Shown: positions 1-6,713, counted from the stretch's first letter. The stretch: 6,843 bases of DNA from Porphyromonadaceae bacterium UBA7572 (GCA_002476625.1 DLLC01000011.1:1-6843), one strand, 5' to 3'. Notes: generated from the letters alone by a model not told the origin. Made by a program: numbers and translations.

Positions 1-2
1 GC

Positions 3-767
3 CAAGCCCGCTGGTACGCCCCACAGACAGGCCGCACCTCCACACTCGACCCCATGGCCGAGAAATACCCCCACCTCAGCCCCTACCTCTGGTGTGCCGC
101 CAACCCCATCACCTACACCGACCCCACTGGGAAAGAAGTTGATGTTATTTGGCTTTTGCGTATAGACCAATCATGGAACACTAATTATTCGCAACAATTT
201 ATTTCGGAATTGAATACAATCACTGGATTAAACTTATATATTGACAAAGAAGGGTATTTAAAGTATAATATAAAAGAAACTGGTGAAGTAGAAGTTAAAA
301 CGACTAATGGTAGAGAGCAAGGAAGTCAAACAGCAAGAAATCACTTGAAAAATCTAATTGACAATAAAGAAACTGTAACAGTCGAAGGGGGGAAAGAGTC
401 AAGCACAGATATGAATATTGTTGCTTTGAATTTACAACAAATAACTTCTTTTATAAATGGTTCAAACAACGTTAGTAATCTTACTTTGGGATTAGGTATG
501 GTGTTTCTACATGAATCATTCCATACAGAAGTTGGAGGTGGGTTACATGATGATGTAGTACCATTCTTTACAGGTAGCGTTGTAGATAAAATGAATACAA
601 TAAGGGAGGAAATGAATGAAACTGGTTATGATTTCGGTAAAAGGATGAGTTATCCTTCTATTTTGCTTCCAAATGGTCAAAACATAATACCTTTTGATAA
701 CAAATCTTTTGAACTTTTGCGACAGGGTTTTCCGCTAACACCCTCAAGTAAGTTCATATCTTTCTAA
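3..767 (+). CDS. RHS-repeat protein, 3' part, with HExxH metallopeptidase-like C-terminal toxin domain
   Basis: The gene is already open at the window edge. The frame from nt 3 reads QARWYAPQTGRTSTLDPMAEKY, so the ATG at nt 54 is an internal Met of the RHS core and not a start. Residues 1-44 of the fragment are the conserved end of an RHS-associated core (ARWYAP..GR, DPMAEKYP, SPYLWCAANPI, DPTGK). RHS proteins form a shell around a variable C-terminal effector. Here that effector is about 210 residues and begins after DPTGK near nt 135. It carries HESFH (fragment residues 170-174, nt 510-524) followed by VGGGLHDD and, about 28 residues on, NTIREEM. HExxH is a zincin signature. The third zinc ligand could be His182 of LHDD or Glu202/203; the sequence does not decide. 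Composition drops from 43/60 G+C at nt 1-60 to 15/60 at nt 181-240, typical of a swapped toxin tip. The protein ends normally at TAA 765-767. The RHS assignment is firm; protease activity and toxicity are inferred. Confidence 0.88.
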   Translation, partial: QARWYAPQTGRTSTLDPMAEKYPHLSPYLWCAANPITYTDPTGKEVDVIWLLRIDQSWNTNYSQQFISELNTITGLNLYIDKEGYLKYNIKETGEVEVKTTNGREQGSQTARNHLKNLIDNKETVTVEGGKESSTDMNIVALNLQQITSFINGSNNVSNLTLGLGMVFLHESFHTEVGGGLHDDVVPFFTGSVVDKMNTIREEMNETGYDFGKRMSYPSILLPNGQNIIPFDNKSFELLRQGFPLTPSSKFISF

Positions 768-1349
768 ATTCATAAAACTTCAAATATGAATAAAAATATT
801 TTTTTATTGCTGATGGTGTTGGCTATTTCTGTATTTCGAGCAAATTGTCAAACAATTCTTCATGCAAAAATGTATGAAGCTGCATTGAAATGCATTACGG
901 ATAGCACACACCTCTCTAAAGGAGACTACTATATTTCGGACTCTATATATGACATAAGCGATTTGAATTCTTTTACTCCCAAGAATATCAAGAATATAGA
1001 GAATTATCCAAAAGAGAAAGAAATGTTAGATAGTTTGCTGGATTTCGACAGGTTGTATGTGAAGTGTGACACTCGCAAGCCCCATTGTTTGCCGTTCTTG
1101 AAAACCTTAAATAAAGGGATTGATTCTACCAAGACTCAATTTGCAATTTATTTTTCATATATAGAAGGCCCTATACTGTATGCACAAGTCCTTAAAATTC
1201 ATAGAGAAAGGGCATTACCCCTTTCCAAATACAATATCAATGACTTTTATATGGTATGCCGCTTTAATGAAAGTAAATTTTTTTGTTTCTTTTTTAATGA
1301 GGATTGCAGCATCAAGCACATTTATACATCTAAGATTATCTTTGATTGA
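135..1349 (+). other. Low-GC toxin/immunity cassette joined to a GC-rich RHS core
   Basis: Sequence composition changes sharply just after the DPTGK junction codons (nt 120-134) and stays AT-rich through the end of the second gene. It then returns to moderate or high GC in the gene starting at 1482. The low-GC segment contains exactly the variable toxin domain and its neighbour, and nothing of the conserved RHS shell. This is the pattern left when a C-terminal tip and its protective gene are exchanged together by recombination at the conserved core. No transposase, integrase or flanking repeat is visible, so recombination at the core is inferred from composition alone. Confidence 0.6.
786..1349 (+). 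CDS. Predicted exported small protein, candidate immunity protein for the RHS toxin
   Basis: I do not recognise this 187-residue protein as a named family. The N-terminus (MNKNIFLLLMVLAISVFRANC) is a typical signal peptide: two Lys/Asn-rich turns, a hydrophobic core at about residues 5-17, then a polar end with cleavage plausible near Cys21/Gln22. The sequence before Cys21 (R-A-N) is a poor lipobox, so a soluble periplasmic or loosely anchored product is likelier than a classical lipoprotein. The mature part has several cysteines and ends in an alternating hydrophobic/aromatic stretch (KFFCFFFNEDCSIKHIY). The gene starts 18 bp after the toxin stop, on the same strand, with equally low GC. Position, size and composition match the usual toxin-then-immunity order of polymorphic toxin loci. 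Export would mean protection in the periplasm. It could instead be an unrelated cargo gene. The ATG at 786 is the first in frame after the toxin and the only one giving a signal peptide. Confidence 0.7.
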   Translation: MNKNIFLLLMVLAISVFRANCQTILHAKMYEAALKCITDSTHLSKGDYYISDSIYDISDLNSFTPKNIKNIENYPKEKEMLDSLLDFDRLYVKCDTRKPHCLPFLKTLNKGIDSTKTQFAIYFSYIEGPILYAQVLKIHRERALPLSKYNINDFYMVCRFNESKFFCFFFNEDCSIKHIYTSKIIFD

Positions 1350-1402
1350 CCTAAATATGACTAAATAACTATAGTGGGAGGAGGAACTCGGTGAAAAGGG
1401 AT

Positions 1403-1433
1403 TTTGAGGAGTGTGCTTTTTTCCGTATTTTTG
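1403..1433 (+). promoter_or_regulatory. Bacteroidetes-type sigma promoter for the REC/PEP-binding gene
   Basis: TTTG at 1403-1406 and TATTTTTG at 1426-1433 are separated by exactly 19 nt. This matches the Bacteroidetes primary-sigma consensus TTTG, 19-21 nt, TAnnTTTG at every defined position. Transcription would be expected to start about 6-8 nt downstream, near 1440, leaving a leader of about 40 nt before the ATG at 1482. Its placement in the 132-bp gap separates the housekeeping genes from the toxin locus, as independent transcription requires. I see no clear factor-independent terminator between 1350 and 1402. Confidence 0.7.
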
Positions 1434-1481
1434 TGATGTAGATACAGAAAAAGTGGATACAAGCATAAAAACGTCATTAGC

Positions 1482-4454
1482 ATGAATGAACCCCTTTTAA
1501 GTCAGCTGTTTCTCAAAGACACGGCATTTCACGACCTCATGCGGCAGCGCATCACCAATGTGCTGCTTATCGCCTCCACCTACGATGCGTTTATGATGGA
1601 GGAGGACGGCAGAGTGGAGGAGCAGATTTTTTTTGAGTATATGTCGCTCAATCTGTCGTCGCCGCCGCGCGTGACCCGTGTGCCTAATTACGATGAGGCG
1701 CTTGCCGCTATTAAGGAGAAAGAATTCGACCTAATCATCGCTATGCCGGGTGTGGACGTGAGCGAAACGTTTGTGCGGGCTAAAGATTTCAAGGCTATGC
1801 GCCCGCACGTGCCGTTTGTGGTGCTTACGCCATTTTCACGGGAAGTGTCGCGCCGGTTGCAGAACGAGGACTTCTCGGCTGTGGACTACGTGTTCAGCTG
1901 GCTGGGGAATGTGGATTTGCTGGTGGCTATCATCAAGCTGATTGAGGACAAGATGAATGCCGAGAACGACATTTCGCATGTGGGCATTCAGATGATACTG
2001 CTGGTGGAGGACTCTGTGCGGTTCTACTCTTCAATTCTCCCCACGCTCTACAACTTCATTCTCCGCCAGTCGCAGCAGTTCTCCACTGAGGCGCTCAATG
2101 CCCATGAGACTATGATGCGTATGCGCGGACGCCCTAAGGTGATGCTTGCCCGCAACTATGACGAGGCGGTGGCGCTCTACGATAAATACCGCGACCATAT
2201 TCTGGGCGTGATCAGTGATGTGTCGTTTGTGCGGGGCGACGCCAAGGACAAGCAGGCGGGACTGAAGCTGGCGCATTATCTGCGCTCCCAGGACGCCAAC
2301 TTGCCTATCATCATCGAGTCGAGCGATGCGGAGAACGCTGCCCACATGGCTGAGTTTGGCGGCACATTCCTCGACAAGAACAGCAAGAAGCTGCCAGTGG
2401 ATTTGGGTAATGCGGTGATGAAGAATTTCGGCTTTGGCGACTTTGTGATCGTCAACCCCGACACTGGCAAGGAGATTATGCGTATCCACAACCTGAAGGA
2501 ACTTCAAGACAATATTTTCAAAATTCCGGCTGAGTCGCTGCTCTACCATGCCCAGCGCGACCACATTTCTCGGTGGCTATACTCGCGCGCGCTGTTCCCC
2601 ATTGCCCAGGTGGTGAAGATGCACCATTTCCGCGACATCTCCGAGGCTCCGGCTGTGCGCCAGCTTTTCTTCGACCTGATTGTGAAGTACCGAAAGATGA
2701 AGAATAGGGGCGTGGTGGCTGAGTTCCACAAGGATCGCTTCGACCGTTACAGCAATTTCGCGCGCATCGGCAAGGGGTCGCTTGGCGGCAAGGGGCGTGG
2801 CTTGGCGTTTATCGACGCGATGATAAAGAACAACCCCGTGTGCGATAATTTTGAGGGTGCGGTGATTCGCATTCCTCACACGGTGGTGCTGTGCACCGAT
2901 GTGTTTGATGAGTTTATGGAAATCAACGGGCTGTATCCGCTGGCGCTGTCGAATATGTCCGATGCCGAGATTCTGAAGGCGTTTGTCGATGCGAAGTTGC
3001 CTGAATCGGTGCAGAGCGACTTGTATTCGCTCTACGATGTGCTCGACGGTCCTTTGGCTGTGCGCAGTTCCAGCTTGCTTGAAGATAGTCATTATCAGCC
3101 TTTTGCGGGGGTTTACTCCACTTATATGGTGCCTCATTTTCCCGATCGCGAACTCTCAATCCGCCTCCTTTCCGATGCGGTGAAAGGCGTGTATGCATCG
3201 GTGTTTTTTGCCGACAGTAAGGCGTATATGGTGGCCACGAGCAATGTGATTGACCAGGAGAAGATGGCGGTTATCATTCAGGAGGCGGTGGGGCAGCAGC
3301 ATGGCGATCATTTCTACCCGTCGCTGTCGGGCGTGGGCCGCTCGCTCAATTATTATCCTGTGGGCGATGAGCTGCCTGCCGACGGCATAGCCGAGGTGGC
3401 TGTGGGGCTGGGAAAATACATTGTGGACGGCGGTATGGCGCTGCGCTTCTCGCCGCGTCATCCTAAGCACGTGCTCCAGACTTCTACACTCGACCTTGCC
3501 CTGCGCGACACTCAGCGCTTTTTCTACGGCCTCGCCACCACGGTGCCTGAGCAGGAGTTTTCGATTGATGAAGGTTTCGATATTGCCCGTCTGCAGGTTG
3601 ACGTTGCCGGGAAAAACGGCTATTTGAAGTATCTGGTATCCACCTACGACTATCAGAATGAGCGCATAGTCGATTCCGATGAGGGCGCTGGGCGCAAGGT
3701 GGTCACCTTTGCCAATGTGCTTCAGCACGAGGTGTTTCCCCTGGCGCATGCGCTCGACTTTATGCTCACAACCGGGCAGAGCGAGATGGGGCGGCCTGTG
3801 GAAATTGAGTTTGCCGGTGTGCTTGGTTCACCGAAAGAGATGGGCGAGGGCAATAAGGGCACGCTCTACTGGCTTCAGATCAGGCCGATGGTTGACCGCA
3901 GGGAAATGCTCGACGAGGAGGTGCTGGAGGCCGCCCCGGAGCAGTTGCTCATCAGCTGCAACAATGCGCTTGGACATGGCATGATGGATGGCGTTCGGCA
4001 TGTGGTGATGGTGAAGCCCGAAAAGTTCTCTATGGCAAATAATGTGCTTATTGCCGAAGAAATTGCAAAAATTAATAGTAACTTTACAGAATCGGGCGAA
4101 GGCTACATTCTGGTGGGAATGGGACGCTGGGGCTCCTCCGACGCTGCTCTTGGCGTGCCGGTGAAGTGGCCTCACATATCTTCAGCCCGTCTGATAGTGG
4201 AAGTGGCGGCTCCTGGAGGCACGATTGAGCCAAGCCAGGGCACGCATTTCTTCCAGAATCTCACGTCGTTTGGCGTGGGCTATTTCACGGTGGGAATGAA
4301 GAACGATGAGGGTATGGTTGATTTCGGCTATCTTGACGCGATGCCTGCTGTGTATGAGACCGACTTTGTGCGGATTGTGCGTTTCGACTCCCCATTGCCT
4401 GTGGCTATTAATGGCATCAAAGGCAGGGGCGTGGTGCTGAAGCCGCAAGAATAA
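1482..4454 (+). CDS. Dual receiver-domain PEP/pyruvate-binding (PPDK N-terminal) protein lacking the phosphohistidine domain
   Basis: A 990-residue, probably cytoplasmic protein. Residues about 24-157 look like a degenerate receiver: EFDLIIAMPGVDV (81-93) has no Asp at the phosphorylation position. Residues about 168-316 look like an intact one: Glu176-Asp177 acidic pair, Asp246 (GVISDVSF) as acceptor, Ser280, and Lys299 (FLDKNSK). A linker with the motif HAQRDHISRWLYSR (356-369) leads to a PPDK/PEP-synthase-type ATP-binding domain (about 425-805). That domain shows SLGGKGRGL (433-441, Lys437), LAVRSSSLLED (525-535, Arg528), QPFAGVYST (539-547), MAVIIQEAVG (595-604), EIEF (774-777) and LQIRP (798-802). 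In relatives these residues bind ATP. Residues about 815-990 form a separate domain with GMGRWGSSD (879-887) and PSQGTHFFQNLTSFGVGY (917-934). No phosphohistidine swivel domain or PEP-binding barrel follows, so classical PEP synthesis is unlikely. ATP use gated by phosphorylation is inferred. The ATG at 1482 is the first in frame after an upstream stop at 1434. Confidence 0.9.
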   Translation: MNEPLLSQLFLKDTAFHDLMRQRITNVLLIASTYDAFMMEEDGRVEEQIFFEYMSLNLSSPPRVTRVPNYDEALAAIKEKEFDLIIAMPGVDVSETFVRAKDFKAMRPHVPFVVLTPFSREVSRRLQNEDFSAVDYVFSWLGNVDLLVAIIKLIEDKMNAENDISHVGIQMILLVEDSVRFYSSILPTLYNFILRQSQQFSTEALNAHETMMRMRGRPKVMLARNYDEAVALYDKYRDHILGVISDVSFVRGDAKDKQAGLKLAHYLRSQDANLPIIIESSDAENAAHMAEFGGTFLDKNSKKLPVDLGNAVMKNFGFGDFVIVNPDTGKEIMRIHNLKELQDNIFKIPAESLLYHAQRDHISRWLYSRALFPIAQVVKMHHFRDISEAPAVRQLFFDLIVKYRKMKNRGVVAEFHKDRFDRYSNFARIGKGSLGGKGRGLAFIDAMIKNNPVCDNFEGAVIRIPHTVVLCTDVFDEFMEINGLYPLALSNMSDAEILKAFVDAKLPESVQSDLYSLYDVLDGPLAVRSSSLLEDSHYQPFAGVYSTYMVPHFPDRELSIRLLSDAVKGVYASVFFADSKAYMVATSNVIDQEKMAVIIQEAVGQQHGDHFYPSLSGVGRSLNYYPVGDELPADGIAEVAVGLGKYIVDGGMALRFSPRHPKHVLQTSTLDLALRDTQRFFYGLATTVPEQEFSIDEGFDIARLQVDVAGKNGYLKYLVSTYDYQNERIVDSDEGAGRKVVTFANVLQHEVFPLAHALDFMLTTGQSEMGRPVEIEFAGVLGSPKEMGEGNKGTLYWLQIRPMVDRREMLDEEVLEAAPEQLLISCNNALGHGMMDGVRHVVMVKPEKFSMANNVLIAEEIAKINSNFTESGEGYILVGMGRWGSSDAALGVPVKWPHISSARLIVEVAAPGGTIEPSQGTHFFQNLTSFGVGYFTVGMKNDEGMVDFGYLDAMPAVYETDFVRIVRFDSPLPVAINGIKGRGVVLKPQE

Positions 4455-4526
4455 GGAATGTCTGTTGCTTTACAAGGGCAGCGCATAATAAAATATGTGA
4501 TTTACTAATGATTAACGAGATAATGT

Positions 4527-6578
4527 ATGGGATTTTTTAGTGGATTAAAGCGCGCGTTTGGCTTCTCCGACAATGGAGAAGAGCATGACGATGAGCTGGA
4601 TGGGGTGGATGGCGCCGCCGCCCGCTCTCCTTTTGTCAATCCGTTTAAGACCGATGCTGATGATGGCAAGCCTGATGAAGGCACTTTTGCCAAGGCGGAG
4701 GCGAAAGCAGAACCTTTATCGCGCCAGTCGGCAGAGGTGGATGAGGGTATTGTGCCTATGAGCCAGCATAAGGCTATGAAAAGTGAAGTCCAAGCAGGCT
4801 CTCCAGCCAAATTGCCACACGCCGACACTAAAGTCCCGGAGGCACTCATCCACGACATTGCCACAGTGCTGTCGGCTCACATGGGGTCGCTTTCGGCAGA
4901 ATCCTCCGCAGATGCGCCGGTGCGCGATAGGCTGAAGCAGAGCGAAAACGAGCGTCGCGCGCTCCAGGCTCGCTATCACACGCTTTCTGAGCGTGTTTCG
5001 GCTTTGGAAGGCGATATTGAGCATCTTGAAGTGGAGAAAAAAGCCCTGCAGAACAAACTTAAAGTGGCTCAGGTGCAGCACGGCACAAACGCTGACGAGG
5101 ACGTCCAGGCTCAGGTTGAGAGTATTGCAAAGGAATACAAGGAAAAAATGGAACTGACAAACGCTTTGCTCAACGACATTCGCTCGGAAGCCGCCCGAAA
5201 GGCGCAGGAGGTCGACGATTTGAAAGAGAAGCTGAAGGAGGCGCAGAACGCCGCCTCTGGGGACAACTCCTGTGCCGTGGCAGAACTGACCGATAAGTTG
5301 GCGCAGCTGGAGGCACAGCTGGCTGAGCAAGAAAGCCTGCAGGCCAAAGATGCCAAGGCGCATGCCGACGCACTGGCAGAGAAAACAGCAGAAATAGATG
5401 CCCTTAACGAGAAAATGACGGCTAAGGAGCAGGATATGATGGACGAAATGGAAGGTATGCTTAAAGAGGTGGAGGACTTTAAGCAGAAGAAGACGAACGA
5501 GCTGGCGGCGTTGAAGCGCAGTTTGGACGAAGCCAACCATGTGGCTGATGAGGCTAAGGAAAAATTGCTGACGGCGCAGAATGAAAAGACTAAATTAGGC
5601 AAGCAGGTAGCGGATTTGAACCGCCGCATAGCCGACACTGCCGAGCGCCACAATCAGCGTGATGTGAACGTTGCCAACCAAATCGACCAGTTGAAGTCGC
5701 GACTTAAGCAGGCGGAGAAATTGATAGAGGAGCGTGTTGATGCCCTCGACAAGGCATCCGACACCATTGCTGCCCTTGAAAAGGAGCGCGATGCGCAGGC
5801 TGCTGAAAATAAAACCCTTCACGAGGAGTATTCCCTTTTGAGGAAAGAGTTTGATGGCGCCAAGCTCGTGCACGAGCAAGTGCGTGAGGAAAATGAGGAT
5901 GATAAGAGACAGTTGCGCCAACAGACTCGGCAGTTGGAGGATTTAGGTAGGTCGGTTGAGGCTAAAGAAGCTGAAATCGCACGTCTTCACCAAATGCTGG
6001 AAAACGCTGAATTGTCAAATGAGGATGCTGAAAATGAGTTGAAAAGCCGATATGAAGGGCAGATAACAGCCCTTAAGGATAAGGTGGCTGAACTGAAGAT
6101 AGAGAATGCGGATTTGCGTCAGGCCAATGGCGTGCTTGAGCAGACCGTTGATTCCCTGTCTGTGCATCAGTCTTCGTCAGCCGTTGAGCCGTCGCTGCAC
6201 ACAGTTGATGTTTCTGTTGATGCCTTTGATGCGGAGCCAGCAAATGTCGAGCAGCCGACAGAAGAGAAAAAAGGCATCGGCGAGGACAATGCCAGTGCTC
6301 GGCAATCCATGGAGGATGCAAATCTTCAGCACGAAGCGTTGGCTTTTGAGCCAGCCGCGGAATATGACGATGCGGAAGGCGCTCCCGAGGATAAGGACGT
6401 AGAAAACGAAATTGAGGACGATAGGGAGAAAAATTCCGGCCCAGAAATCGACGATCTTCTCGACGATATTGATTGGCTGGTGCCATCGCCTCCTTCAAAA
6501 AAGGTGATTCGTGAACCCGAACCAGAGCCTGAGCCCGAACGAAAAATACCCGATAGCAGGCAAATGTCGCTTTTCTGA
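4527..6578 (+). CDS. Long coiled-coil protein with amphipathic N-terminus and C-terminal QMSLF motif
   Basis: A 683-residue protein that I cannot assign to a named family. The first 13 residues (MGFFSGLKRAFGF) could form a short amphipathic helix able to touch a membrane or bind a partner; there is no signal peptide or transmembrane segment. Residues about 15-130 are acidic and low-complexity. Residues about 132-545 are nearly continuous heptad-type coiled coil, rich in Glu, Lys, Ala, Leu and Gln, with a single Cys (249). The tail (about 546-683) is very acidic, contains EIDDLLDDIDWLVP (640-653) and EPEPEPEPER (663-672), and ends in QMSLF (679-683), which resembles the QxxLF peptides that dock on the bacterial sliding clamp. 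The start is fixed by an in-frame TAA at 4521. The gene lies 72 bp after the REC/PEP-binding gene and may share its promoter. A weak alternative (TTG 4465-4467, TAAAATAT 4489-4496) is not convincing. Structural or scaffolding roles are inference; an SMC-like ATPase is excluded because no Walker motifs are present. Confidence 0.85.
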   Translation: MGFFSGLKRAFGFSDNGEEHDDELDGVDGAAARSPFVNPFKTDADDGKPDEGTFAKAEAKAEPLSRQSAEVDEGIVPMSQHKAMKSEVQAGSPAKLPHADTKVPEALIHDIATVLSAHMGSLSAESSADAPVRDRLKQSENERRALQARYHTLSERVSALEGDIEHLEVEKKALQNKLKVAQVQHGTNADEDVQAQVESIAKEYKEKMELTNALLNDIRSEAARKAQEVDDLKEKLKEAQNAASGDNSCAVAELTDKLAQLEAQLAEQESLQAKDAKAHADALAEKTAEIDALNEKMTAKEQDMMDEMEGMLKEVEDFKQKKTNELAALKRSLDEANHVADEAKEKLLTAQNEKTKLGKQVADLNRRIADTAERHNQRDVNVANQIDQLKSRLKQAEKLIEERVDALDKASDTIAALEKERDAQAAENKTLHEEYSLLRKEFDGAKLVHEQVREENEDDKRQLRQQTRQLEDLGRSVEAKEAEIARLHQMLENAELSNEDAENELKSRYEGQITALKDKVAELKIENADLRQANGVLEQTVDSLSVHQSSSAVEPSLHTVDVSVDAFDAEPANVEQPTEEKKGIGEDNASARQSMEDANLQHEALAFEPAAEYDDAEGAPEDKDVENEIEDDREKNSGPEIDDLLDDIDWLVPSPPSKKVIREPEPEPEPERKIPDSRQMSLF

Positions 6579-6609
6579 TACCGCTTTTCTTGCGTCGCTT
6601 TTCATAAAA
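6568..6609 (+). repeat. Three direct repeats of CGCTTTTC at 14-nt period
   Basis: CGCTTTTC occurs at 6568-6575, 6582-6589 and 6596-6603, so the starts are exactly 14 nt apart. The 6 nt between the 8-mers are not conserved, and I find no fourth copy on either side. The first copy is inside the last codons of the coiled-coil gene (the CGC TTT TC of the SLF-stop end), and the other two follow the stop codon at 6576-6578. A spacing of 14 nt is not a multiple of three and not a full helical turn multiple. The array could be a slippage product or a regularly spaced binding site. Confidence 0.5.
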
Positions 6610-6661
6610 TAGCAGATTCTTATATCGGATTTAGTGAAAAAACGCCAACGACGCGAAAAAA

Positions 6662-6691
6662 GTTGTTTAGATAGATGTTTCGTTAATTTTT
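6662..6691 (+). promoter_or_regulatory. Possible promoter upstream of the structured 3' region
   Basis: GTTG at 6662-6665 and TAATTTTT at 6684-6691 are 18 nt apart. Each element differs from the Bacteroidetes consensus (TTTG, TAnnTTTG) by one base, and the spacer is one short. Transcription would begin near 6698, just ahead of the hairpins that start at 6714. Because the region is AT-rich, a match of this quality could arise by chance. The call rests partly on the structured sequence that follows. Confidence 0.3.
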
Positions 6692-6713
6692 CCCCGCTTT
6701 ATATTATATAATG

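Noticed and set aside
54..56. ATG at 54 as the start of a free-standing 237-residue gene
   Set aside because: The same frame is open to the window edge and encodes conserved RHS core residues before it (ARWYAPQTGR), so this Met is internal.
786..1349. Classical lipoprotein call based on Cys21
   Set aside because: The residues before the Cys (R-A-N) do not fit a lipobox, so ordinary signal peptidase cleavage is at least as likely.
1391..1441. Short GTG ORF (16 codons) behind a GGAGGAGG sequence at 1377-1384
   Set aside because: It is too short, overlaps a consensus promoter, and Bacteroidetes rarely rely on Shine-Dalgarno sites; the purine run is probably coincidental.
2031..4448. Many long open frames on the - strand opposite the REC/PEP-binding gene
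   Set aside because: They lie antisense to a gene with clear domain motifs throughout. Their Arg/His-rich products show no family motifs and are the expected by-product of GC-rich codons.
1482..4454. Naming the 990-residue protein as PEP synthase (ppsA)
   Set aside because: Only the N-terminal ATP-binding domain is recognisable; the phosphohistidine and PEP-binding domains are absent.
4716..6498. - strand open frames opposite the coiled-coil gene
   Set aside because: They mirror the Glu/Lys/Ala/Leu-rich coiled coil as Ser/Leu/Phe/Cys-rich translations, some resembling membrane proteins, but have no start context or motifs.
4527..6578. SMC or Rad50-like ATPase
   Set aside because: There is no Walker A, signature or Walker B motif at either end, and the termini are acidic and apparently disordered.
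6590..6656. Inverted repeat TTGCGTCG / CGACGCGA as a terminator for the coiled-coil gene
   Set aside because: The arms are separated by about 51 nt and are followed by an A-run, not a T-run, on the + strand.
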